A DNA stretch of 18,172 nucleotides. Origin: Streptomyces sp. WM6386 (GTDB lineage: Bacteria; Actinomycetota; Actinomycetes; Streptomycetales; Streptomycetaceae). Positions within the stretch are counted from its first letter, which is position 1. Every line of letters starts with the position of its first letter. The stretch covers positions 1 through 18,172 of the forward strand of contig NZ_JXTE01000108.1 of NCBI RefSeq assembly GCF_000972385.1. The letters run 5' to 3'. Both the position numbers and the translations under genes were made by a program. The notes under the pieces are model-generated. The model had not been told where the DNA came from. It made no database searches and saw only the letters and a program-made list of their open reading frames with translations. Of the stretch, positions 1-6,768 are shown piece by piece.

Positions 1-48
1 GCGTAGGGGGAGGCCGTTGGTGCAGGTGGGGGTGGTGGCGGAGAGCAT
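1..48 (-). CDS. Possible 5' end of a gene leaving the window (ambiguous)
   Basis: On the minus strand an ATG at position 48 opens a frame that runs off the left edge as MLSATTPTCTNGLPLR. Almost all of its codons end in C, as expected for Streptomyces coding DNA. No Shine-Dalgarno sequence precedes it; a CATAAC hexamer lies about a dozen bases upstream, so leaderless translation is conceivable. The same bases read on the plus strand (2-55) give a GC3-rich frame ending in VVAESMY and TGA at 53-55, which would be the 3' end of a different gene. Sixteen codons cannot decide between the two, and I recognise neither product. From 56 to 261 I see no gene. Confidence 0.22.
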   Translation of the reverse strand, partial: MLSATTPTCTNGLPLR

Positions 49-164
49 GTACTGAGTCGGGTTATGTCAGCCGCGGGCATCGCGAGGTGGCCTGGGCCTG
101 GCTCCGCTTGCTTCAGACCCTGGGCGGTGACCTGTGGAAGGTTCGGTGGAATCCGTGAACTCGC

Positions 165-191
165 TTGATCAGGGTTCATGGAGTTGATCAG
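165..191. repeat. Two copies of TTGATCAG, 19 bp apart
   Basis: TTGATCAG occurs at 165-172 and again at 184-191, upstream of the first gene of the operon that starts at 262. Each copy contains the palindrome TGATCA. A 19-bp spacing places the two copies roughly on the same DNA face (about two turns), so a regulator binding site is possible. No convincing -10 element was found at the right distance. Function is inferred from position only. Confidence 0.3.
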
Positions 192-261
192 TTGGTAGCT
201 TGGCGGAACTGGCCCGTCCGGTGCTGCGGGCTTCACGGGGAAACGGGGAAGGTGACCACGG

Positions 262-720
262 GTGGCGTGGGACGAGTGGGAGCAACTCAAAGCGAAGGCT
301 GCGAGCGGTCAATCGACGCACATGCAGCTAAACCAGATGCCCGCGGATCCGAGCGGCGGTACGGGCACCAAAGACGCATGGGGTGACCTCAGAGCCAGCC
401 AGAAGGATCTCTCGGCGATCGGCAAGGCGGCCCACGATTTGTTCCAGGACTTCGAACGCTACAGCGACCATGCTCGCGTCGCCTCACTGGCCGCAGCGAG
501 CGGTCTTGCGAGCGAGGGCTTCGCACTGGGCGGTGCGCTCAGTCATGTCGCCGAACGCTGGGTGGACCAGGTCCAGTCCCTCCTCGACGCCTGTGCGCAC
601 ATCTCCAACCACCTGCGCTTCACCAAGAACCAGCACGCCGCTGACGAGACATACATCTCCACCACGCTCAGCAGCATCTCCACTCTGGACGCGGGCTTCG
701 ACGAGCGGAAGGGCAGCTGA
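262..720 (+). CDS. Small helical partner-like protein of a DUF6571 operon
   Basis: The product is 152 aa and begins MAWDEWEQLK. A GTG start is chosen because a GGGGAAGG ribosome site lies about 9 bases upstream and the frame is GC3-rich from there. It looks predominantly helical, with Ala-rich stretches around residues 70-95 and 110-120, and carries no signal peptide and no WxG motif. From memory, small proteins with this AWDEWEQLK start accompany DUF6571 proteins in Streptomyces. The next gene starts 4 bases after its stop, so the two are co-translated. I infer that it is a binding partner or chaperone of the large downstream protein, by analogy with the small helical partners encoded next to LXG-type substrates. 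No known catalytic motif is visible. Confidence 0.75.
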   Translation: MAWDEWEQLKAKAASGQSTHMQLNQMPADPSGGTGTKDAWGDLRASQKDLSAIGKAAHDLFQDFERYSDHARVASLAAASGLASEGFALGGALSHVAERWVDQVQSLLDACAHISNHLRFTKNQHAADETYISTTLSSISTLDAGFDERKGS

Positions 721-724
721 GCCG

Positions 725-3022
725 ATGGATTTTGACGCACTCCGCTTCGGGAACTTCTCCAAACTCGGTGAGGCAATCACCGACTGGGAACAGATGGCTA
801 AGCGCCTCGGTGAGCTCAAAGAGGAAGCGGAACGCAACCTCAAGACCAAGGCCGACAAGGCTGACTGGGCCGGCGTCAACGCCACGGTCAGCCGCGAGTT
901 CGTGAACAAGACCGCTGGGGAGTTCGCCGACGCCCATGCACAGGCCCACTCGATCGCCAAGATCCTCATGGACACCCGCGACGAACTCAACTCCTACCGC
1001 ACCCAGCTCACCGACGCCATCGATCGAGGACTGAAGAAGAACCTCACGGCGATGGACACGGGCAAGGGCACGTTCACCGTCACGATGAACATCCACCCCG
1101 ACCGCGCCGCCAAGGGCACCGACGTCCCCGAACACACCCAACAGGACGTGGACACCTTCCGGGACGAGCTCCAGGGGATTCTCACCAAGGCCACAGAGAG
1201 CGACACCACCGCGGCCAAGGTGCTCAAGCTTCTCGTGGACCAATCGAAGTACGGCTTCTCCGGTGCCAGTTACGAGAGCCGAGACGACGCAGCCGAGGCC
1301 ATCGCGGACGCCGACAAGCTGGCCAAGATCCTCGCGAAGAACCCCCATGACGTGACGACCACGGAGCTTGCTTCACTCAACTCCACCCTGGCCAAGTACA
1401 AGAACGACCCTCTCTTCGCTGAGGAATTCGCCACTCAGGTCGGACCCAAGAAGGTACTCACGTTCTGGGCCGGTATCGCCGATCCCTACCAGGGCCAGTA
1501 CGACCCCGATCGCTCCAAGCAGGCCAAGCAGCTCCAGAAGAACCTCGGCATCACCATCGGTCAGGCCACGCTCTCCGACACCGACAAGATGCAGAGCTGG
1601 GAAAAGCAGATGATCAAACTCGGCCCCGGCCAGCTCGGCATCGACGACGCAAGCAATCCGACCGGTTACGCGGTCATGAGCAATCTGATGCGCTTCGGCG
1701 ACTACGACGATCAGTTCCTCAACGACTACGGAGACAAGCTCCTCGCCTACGACAAGCAGGTCAACGGCGAGGGCATCAACCTGTGGGTGAACAACGCGAA
1801 TCAGGGTGACCTGAACTACTGGGGTTACAAGAACGACCGGGGGCGTGACCCTGTGACGGGGTTCCTGGAGGCGCTGGGGCACAATCCCGGTGCCTCAGAA
1901 CAGTTCTTCGCCCGGCCCGATGTCACGGAATACACCATCGGTGACCGGGACACCGTCAACAAGGCCTCCGAGATCAACGAGCATCTCAAGTACCTGACGC
2001 AGGACCGGGTTTGGGTGTCCGACGCCACGATGGGAGGTGACCACGACTACGTTGCGGGGCGCAACGCGCTCGGCCGCGCGCTGGAGGCGGCCACGACCGG
2101 CTACTCGTCCGACGTCGACGCAAAGACCGTCGTGGCAGGCGACCAACGCTCTGCGGCAACAGCCAGCGTCATGGAACAGGTCGTCTACCTCTACGGAGGC
2201 GAAGACGGGCCCAAGATGCTGCATGACCAACCCGAACTTGCAGACAGTCTGGGCAAGATGGCTGGTGCGTATATCGATGACATCGATTACGAACTGTCCG
2301 GCATGGGCGACCACAGCAAGGACGCGGGCGACTTCCCAGCTCGATACGCCGGGCGGGCACAATTCGGGAACCAGGGAGCCATCGATTTCCTGAGCGTTCT
2401 TGGACAGAGCGAAGATTCACACAAAGCAGTAACTACTGCGCAACACCTTTACACCCTGAGCCTATTGGACTCTCACCCCCCCACGAGTGATGCCAACATG
2501 AACCACGCTCGGGACGCCATGACGATCGGCGCGGAAGCCCGCGGAATCCTGGACCACTCCCGTGTGCAACAAGCAGAGACGACCTACGGCGAGAACTCCT
2601 CGGATGCCAACAAGGCACTGGCTCGATCAGCGGACTGGAAGAAACTGATGGTAGGGGCCGTCGTCGCAGGTGGGGTCGCAGCTATTCCCTTGCCTGGTTC
2701 AACGGCAGCCGCGCTAGTGATCGCCCCTCTCGCCGCGGACACACTCGTTGACGCAGCCAACACACTGGTCGGACATGAAATCGACAAGGCCACCGACGAT
2801 GCCGAAGCCGACTCGATGGGTCAGTCGCAGATGACCAGCCGTGATTTCTATGGTCAGGGCACCAACAACCTTGGAGAGACTTACAGCTCATACTTCAAGG
2901 ACCACCCGGAGGCAGAGGAAAAGGCTGACGATGATCAGTGGCTCGACGATACGAAACAAACCTACCTGGGAACGGGTTCAAACGAGAACGACTATCGGGG
3001 CCGGCCTCCCTACAAGGACTGA
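725..3022 (+). CDS. DUF6571-type large protein, candidate type VII secretion substrate
   Basis: The ATG at 725 lies just after GGAAGG in the end of the preceding gene; an open frame continues further upstream but overlaps that gene, so 725 is the better start. The product is 765 aa. The N-terminus is a WXG100-like helix-turn-helix with W48-A-G50 (context KADWAGV). A long helical and mixed region follows with the FADAHAQAHSIAKIL, DPLFAEEFATQVGPK and GYAVMSNLMRFGDYDDQFLN blocks that I associate with DUF6571. Residues about 642-676 form two Gly/Ala-rich hydrophobic stretches (MVGAVVAGGVAAIPLPG and STAAALVIAPLAADTL). The C-terminus is hydrophilic. There is no Sec signal and no clear YxxxD/E motif. 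It sits between a small partner-like protein and a lipoprotein and about 1.6 kb from esxA. Export by the ESX system is inferred; the activity is unknown. Confidence 0.8.
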   Translation: MDFDALRFGNFSKLGEAITDWEQMAKRLGELKEEAERNLKTKADKADWAGVNATVSREFVNKTAGEFADAHAQAHSIAKILMDTRDELNSYRTQLTDAIDRGLKKNLTAMDTGKGTFTVTMNIHPDRAAKGTDVPEHTQQDVDTFRDELQGILTKATESDTTAAKVLKLLVDQSKYGFSGASYESRDDAAEAIADADKLAKILAKNPHDVTTTELASLNSTLAKYKNDPLFAEEFATQVGPKKVLTFWAGIADPYQGQYDPDRSKQAKQLQKNLGITIGQATLSDTDKMQSWEKQMIKLGPGQLGIDDASNPTGYAVMSNLMRFGDYDDQFLNDYGDKLLAYDKQVNGEGINLWVNNANQGDLNYWGYKNDRGRDPVTGFLEALGHNPGASEQFFARPDVTEYTIGDRDTVNKASEINEHLKYLTQDRVWVSDATMGGDHDYVAGRNALGRALEAATTGYSSDVDAKTVVAGDQRSAATASVMEQVVYLYGGEDGPKMLHDQPELADSLGKMAGAYIDDIDYELSGMGDHSKDAGDFPARYAGRAQFGNQGAIDFLSVLGQSEDSHKAVTTAQHLYTLSLLDSHPPTSDANMNHARDAMTIGAEARGILDHSRVQQAETTYGENSSDANKALARSADWKKLMVGAVVAGGVAAIPLPGSTAAALVIAPLAADTLVDAANTLVGHEIDKATDDAEADSMGQSQMTSRDFYGQGTNNLGETYSSYFKDHPEAEEKADDDQWLDDTKQTYLGTGSNENDYRGRPPYKD

Positions 3023-3035
3023 GTGAGGACAGAGA

Positions 3036-3734
3036 ATGCGTCGAGTACCAGTACGCATCGCACGCAGCGCAGCTGTCTGCATGACAGCCGCGGTAACCTT
3101 TGCCGCCGGTTGCAGCAATAACTCCGAAGGAGGAGGTTCTAAGGAGCCGAACGCAGGCGTAGCTGCGAACAAGATTTGCGACGGCACACTGGACACCTCA
3201 GCTGCAGCGGCGCTGCAACGCCTGTCTGGTACGAAGCAGTTCGATGAGCTCACCGGAACAAACGAAGCGGGCGAGTCCAACACGTTCTCCGTGGACAGGG
3301 CAATTAAGCACCTGCATGACTCCTACTCGCAGCGGGGCACATGCTGGGTCTACAAGACTGGCGATGACAGTGGGCGCCCTCTTCTCGAGGTACGGTTTAG
3401 TGCAACCCGTAGCCACCCCTCAAGCTCTGAAGAAGAAGAATCCAGCACCGACACGGTCGAATATCCTGTGGGCGTTTTTGCACGAACTTCCCGTTACGGC
3501 GCAGATCTCTTCTTCCGTTGCCCAACCAAGGCAACCACCGACGATGCACACGTCGGCGATACGGACTATGTGAAGGCGGAGATGTATTCCGCGACTGGCA
3601 AGATGACCGGCGGCAGCGTCAGCAAAGACCGTATGACTGTCCTTAATTCGATGGCCAGAGCAGTCGCCGACGCTGGTGGCTGCGCCTCTGCAGCGGCGCT
3701 ACCCATGCAGATTCCCGCGGGGAAGGCCCACTGA
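3036..3734 (+). CDS. Putative lipoprotein of the DUF6571 operon
   Basis: The 232-aa product starts MRRVPVRIAR, has a hydrophobic stretch and then TFAAGC, a lipobox-like site with C26 as the likely lipidated cysteine; the -3 position is Ala rather than the usual Leu. The mature part holds four more cysteines (C48, C103, C162, C216), enough for two disulfides, and a very acidic, Ser-rich stretch around residues 128-141. It starts 13 bases after the stop of the DUF6571-type gene, with a GAGGA ribosome site, so it belongs to the same operon. Base composition is visibly less GC-rich than the ESX genes to the right. Its role is unknown; an accessory or protective partner of the upstream protein is possible. 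The frame ends inside a hairpin. Confidence 0.78.
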   Translation: MRRVPVRIARSAAVCMTAAVTFAAGCSNNSEGGGSKEPNAGVAANKICDGTLDTSAAAALQRLSGTKQFDELTGTNEAGESNTFSVDRAIKHLHDSYSQRGTCWVYKTGDDSGRPLLEVRFSATRSHPSSSEEEESSTDTVEYPVGVFARTSRYGADLFFRCPTKATTDDAHVGDTDYVKAEMYSATGKMTGGSVSKDRMTVLNSMARAVADAGGCASAAALPMQIPAGKAH

Positions 3735-3751
3735 TAGGAACTATGCAGTGG
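3728..3751 (+). terminator. Hairpin at the end of the lipoprotein gene
   Basis: CCACTGATAG (3728-3737) pairs with CTATGCAGTGG (3741-3751), leaving one bulged G and a 3-base GAA loop. The stem overlaps the stop codon of the lipoprotein gene. No T-run follows, which is common for Streptomyces terminators, so it could end the operon or simply stabilise the 3' end. Confidence 0.45.
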
Positions 3752-3784
3752 CTTCGAGGGACTGCCCCAGCGTGAGGAGCCCTG

Positions 3785-3982
3785 ATGAAAGACGACGAAA
3801 TATACGGTCGCATTTGGGTCGAGATTCGGCTCGATTTTTCGGCACGGCCCTGTGCCGAGGAAATCGCCTCGCTGAGGTACCGGCTACTGGCGAGCGGAAG
3901 AAATTCTCAGCGGTGCTCGCGCTCGTCTTTCGGCGTGACGATGGCAGGTGGGCCCCGCCGTCGAACCGAGCAAACCATCTAG
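3785..3982 (+). CDS. Doubtful 65-aa ORF, possibly a decayed gene start
   Basis: An ATG preceded by GAGGAG with 5-base spacing opens a frame reading MKDDEIYGRIWVEIRLDF. The first 36 or so residues look protein-like, but the frame then becomes Arg/Ser-rich and stops. A neighbouring plus-strand frame over about 3895-3970 reads KKFSAVLALVFRRDDGRW, also protein-like, so the original gene may have been broken by an indel. I do not recognise it. Codon bias is weak. Together with the DUF397 remnant this suggests that 3752-4330 is degraded DNA. Confidence 0.25.
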   Translation: MKDDEIYGRIWVEIRLDFSARPCAEEIASLRYRLLASGRNSQRCSRSSFGVTMAGGPRRRTEQTI

Positions 3983-4124
3983 CGGTTGCGGGCGGGCGGC
4001 TCGGCATTGTTCCGATGGTGAGCTATCTCCCCCTCCGGCGTCGCCCCCAGCTCTGGCCCCTCCCTGGACGCCCTGCCGCCCTATCTGGCTCTGCCCCACC
4101 ACCGCCTCCCGATTGCGCCTCGGG

Positions 4125-4305
4125 CTATCTCTGTGTGACGGCGTTGACGGACGCGGCAAAAGCAGCAGCGGAGACGATTAGTTTGTCCCCGCCAAGAGCT
4201 TTTGAGTCGCGCACCGCCACTTGGGTTCGGTGAGCGGCCACCTCAACACACTCGTTACCTTCGTCAGCGCTGTAGCCGTTTCTCAGCCCAGGCGCGGGAG
4301 ATGAT
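4125..4305 (-). pseudogene. DUF397 gene remnant with frameshift and lost start codon
   Basis: On the minus strand, 4125-4277 encodes GYSADEGNECVEVAAH followed by TQVAVRDSKALGG, the C-terminal part of the DUF397 domain (known pattern: W.KSSYS, then CVEVA, then VAVRDSK). The expected leading Trp is present one frame away as RAWAEK (TGG at 4290-4288). Skipping a single base, the C opposite 4278, joins the frames as WAEK-GYS, exactly the spacing of the family motif. Upstream, an AGGAG (plus-strand CTCCT at 4311-4315) stands 5 bases before ATC at 4305, where a start codon would be expected. DUF397 proteins are usually small partners of helix-turn-helix regulators in Streptomyces; no such regulator is beside it here. 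A sequencing error could mimic the frameshift but not the missing ATG. Confidence 0.62.
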
Positions 4306-4544
4306 CGCCGCTCCTGGGCTGGCGGCAACGGAACTCGGCGCACCAGCCGCACAGTTGGTCGAATAGATGCGCGACGATCTCCCTGGGCGCTCCCCCATGA
4401 ACCCGCCAGCACCTCTGTACACCCCGCAGCCCTGCACCGCCTCGCAGGCGTCGCCACCCGCTGATGAACTCGTGCGAGGTGCCTCTACATCCGATCGCTT
4501 TCGAGTCTGTCCAACGAACACGAACTCTCCGAACAGCACGGAGG

Positions 4545-4585
4545 GCACCGGGGTGGGCACCTCCCGTGCGTGCCCACCCCGGTGC
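4545..4585 (-). terminator. Strong terminator after esxA
   Basis: GCACCGGGGTGGGCAC (4545-4560) and GTGCCCACCCCGGTGC (4570-4585) form a perfect 16-bp stem with a 9-base loop. It begins 17 bases beyond the stop codon of the esxA gene in the direction of transcription. There is no T-run, as usual in Streptomyces. It likely ends the esxBA transcript and could also stop readthrough from the left. Confidence 0.85.
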
Positions 4586-4601
4586 TGCGTACTGAGCGCT
4601 C

Positions 4602-4904
4602 CTACATGAAGTAGCTGGCGCCCTTCAGGTCACCGCCGCGGTAGTCACCGCCGGCCGCATGGACCTTCTGGGAGATCTGGACCAGCGCCTGGTGGATGGC
4701 GGAGGCGTGGCTGTCCCACTCCTTGGCCCGCTTGGCGAACTCGTCGTGGGCCTCGCCGGCCCAGCCGCCGGACACGTCGAGCACGGACTTCTTCAGGGCC
4801 TCGAGGTCCTCCTCGAGCTTTTTGGCCTGGTTGCCGAGCTCGGTGGCGAGCGCGTCCATGACGCCGTACGTGACGGCGAGTTCGCCGTAGTGGACTCCGG
4901 ACAT
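4602..4904 (-). CDS. esxA: WXG100 protein, ESX substrate EsxA-type
   Basis: The product is 100 aa, the normal size of the WXG100 family. It is two helices joined at W48-A-G50 (GGWAGEA) and carries the C-terminal export motif Y88-R-G-G-D92, which fits YxxxD/E. The ATG at 4904 follows GAGGGA at good spacing. It lies 77 bases downstream of another WXG100 gene and is followed by a strong terminator. Members of the family form secreted four-helix heterodimers that are recognised by EccC through the YxxxD/E tail; in Streptomyces the EsxA/EsxB pair has been linked to development and sporulation. The name follows the esxB-esxA order of mycobacterial ESX-1 and could be swapped in other schemes. Confidence 0.92.
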   Translation of the reverse strand: MSGVHYGELAVTYGVMDALATELGNQAKKLEEDLEALKKSVLDVSGGWAGEAHDEFAKRAKEWDSHASAIHQALVQISQKVHAAGGDYRGGDLKGASYFM

Positions 4905-4981
4905 GCTTCCCTCAATTCATTGACGATTTCAGCCGGACTACTCAGCCCGGAAAATAGCGTGGCTCAATGCCGCCGATGGGC

Positions 4982-5320
4982 TCAGTAGCTGTTGAGCGCC
5001 GAGGTCTTGCCGCCGAGGTCCTCCACCGAGATCTTGGTGATGTCGGCGTGGATCTGGTCCTCAAGGACGCCCTTGTCCCTGGTGTTCAACTTCACGCCCT
5101 CGAGGAAGCCGTCGAGCATGCGGCCGATCGCGGCCATGTGGGTGTTGATTTCCGACTGCTTCGTGTTGAAGGCGTTGGCGCCTTGACCAGTCCAGGCCTT
5201 CTCGATCATGTCGATCGTTCCCTGAAGCTGTGCCAGCGTGTTCCTGACCGAGTCGTACCGGTCGATAATCGCCGTCTGAAGGACTTGGGCATGATCGTCA
5301 CTAAACTTACGGTCAACCAT
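4982..5320 (-). CDS. esxB: WXG100 protein, ESX substrate EsxB-type
   Basis: The start at 5320 (MVDRKFSDDH) is chosen because AAAAGGAG lies 7 bases upstream; an open frame reaches 5380 but adds 20 residues without homologous character. The 112-aa protein is helical with W43-T-G45 at the turn (EKAWTGQGANAF). It lacks a YxxxD/E motif at its end (LNSY), while its neighbour has one, as expected if the dimer needs only one export tag. The two genes form an operon. A 145-bp gap separates it from the upstream mycosin, enough for its own promoter, though I found no convincing -35/-10 pair there. Confidence 0.9.
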   Translation of the reverse strand: MVDRKFSDDHAQVLQTAIIDRYDSVRNTLAQLQGTIDMIEKAWTGQGANAFNTKQSEINTHMAAIGRMLDGFLEGVKLNTRDKGVLEDQIHADITKISVEDLGGKTSALNSY

Positions 5321-5465
5321 TTCGCCACTCCTTTTCGTGAGAGCTGGGGTTCGGGTCAGCGCGTCACTGGCTGATGGCACGCTGGTCGTCGCGCTTCCGT
5401 GCGGATGCGGTCGGGCCGCGTCTGAACGGTTGTGTGTGATTGGTCAGTCGGTTGAGCGCGGGCTG

Positions 5466-6740
5466 TCAGGCGCCTCGTCGTGAACGGATCACGGCGAAAG
5501 CACCGCCTCCGAGCAGCAGTACGGCCGCCGCGGCTCCGAGAGCCACCCACAAAGTGGTGTTGTCAGATGAGTCGGCGCTTGATCCTGCCGCCGATGTCTG
5601 GCCGCCTGAAGTGTCCTTCTCGGGCTGTGACGAGGCTGATGCGGACGTAGAAGGGGAGCCGCCTGTGTCATCCGTGACGCCCGCCGCGTTCTCCTTGGCG
5701 AGCGGGTCAGTTTGGGCTGAACCAGGGTTGAAGTCGCTGTTCTCCAGCACCTTGCGGGGGCGGATCAGGCCGTAGCCGAGGTACGTGCTCGGGTCGTCCT
5801 TCGCCCAGTCTCGGCCGGCGGTGTCGATGAGGCTGGCGAGGACCTGGTTGGCAGTCCAGTCGGGGTGGTTGGACCAAATGAGGGCGGCGGAGGCGGAGGC
5901 GATGGCTGTGGCCATGCTCGTTCCCTCGCCGAGGCAGTACGAACGGAACGTGTTGTCGCACCACGTGGGCGTGTCCAGGCCAGGGGAGGCCAGGTCAACA
6001 TAGTTGCCATTAGTCGAGAACTTGCCGACTGTTCCGGACTTGTCCGCTGCGGCTACGCCCACGACGTAAGGGTAGGAAGCCGGGTAACCGGTAAAGTTCT
6101 TCCCCTCGGCATCGTTGCCCGTAGCGGCAATCATCAACTTCCCCTTGGAATTGGCGTACTTGAATGCCGCCCTCACATCGGGAAAGTCAAGGGACCCTCC
6201 ATATGACATGCTGATGATCTTTGCATCGCTGTCAGCGATGGCTCTGATAACTGCTGCTTCATTAGGGGCTTTTTCCCGTTCGCTCTTACTCTTGAGTCCC
6301 TTGAGCGAGATCCGGTACGGAACAATTTTCGCCCCTGGAGCGATTCCCTTCAGGCCGCCACCGGCACCAGAGCCAGCGATGATTTCCGCCATGCTCGTCC
6401 CGTGGCCCAGGTAGTCCTCAGTGGCCTTGTAGCCAACTGCTTTTGGTACCTCGTCACCGAGGACCTGGCCCTTCAACGAAGGAGTGTTGGGGTTGACTCC
6501 GGTATCGACAACGGCCACCTTGATGCCCTTACCGGTACTTACCTTCCACATCTCTTCGGCCTTCATCGCCGACAGGTACCACTGCTGGGACTGGACGTCG
6601 GCGGCCGCCGCGCTCGGAGTCAGGCCTGCCGACATTACGGCCAGAGCACCCAGCGCTGAACAGACGGCAGCAACCCGTCTCCCGTTTCGTCCCGCGAAAG
6701 GCACGCTCCACCCGCCCCGTCCTCTGATCCTTGCCAACAT
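5466..6740 (-). CDS. mycP: Mycosin (subtilisin-like membrane-anchored protease), copy 1
   Basis: The product is 424 aa from the ATG at 6740, which follows AGAGG; upstream in-frame extension runs into the preceding gene. Residues 20-47 form a signal peptide ending SAAAA. The subtilase triad is intact: D79 (AVVDTGV), H113 (GHGTSMAEI) and S275 (GEGTSMATA), with oxyanion N209 (ATGND). A Thr/Ser/Ala/Asp linker (about 340-395) leads to a transmembrane helix at 397-417 and an RSRRGA end. C261 and C269 flank the active-site strand. Mycosins are extracytoplasmic proteases needed for ESX stability and substrate processing. It starts 28 bases after the WXG-domain gene, so it is in that operon. A middle segment near 6180-6330 is less GC-rich than the rest. 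Confidence 0.93.
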   Translation of the reverse strand: MLARIRGRGGWSVPFAGRNGRRVAAVCSALGALAVMSAGLTPSAAAADVQSQQWYLSAMKAEEMWKVSTGKGIKVAVVDTGVNPNTPSLKGQVLGDEVPKAVGYKATEDYLGHGTSMAEIIAGSGAGGGLKGIAPGAKIVPYRISLKGLKSKSEREKAPNEAAVIRAIADSDAKIISMSYGGSLDFPDVRAAFKYANSKGKLMIAATGNDAEGKNFTGYPASYPYVVGVAAADKSGTVGKFSTNGNYVDLASPGLDTPTWCDNTFRSYCLGEGTSMATAIASASAALIWSNHPDWTANQVLASLIDTAGRDWAKDDPSTYLGYGLIRPRKVLENSDFNPGSAQTDPLAKENAAGVTDDTGGSPSTSASASSQPEKDTSGGQTSAAGSSADSSDNTTLWVALGAAAAVLLLGGGAFAVIRSRRGA

Positions 6741-6768
6741 GCCTCTGTCTGTCCTCGCTCTTGTCCGG

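Noticed and set aside
383..724. N-terminal extension of the DUF6571-type protein back to 383
   Set aside because: It overlaps the 152-aa gene in another frame and is Arg/Ser/Thr-rich; ATG 725 with a ribosome site fits the family start.
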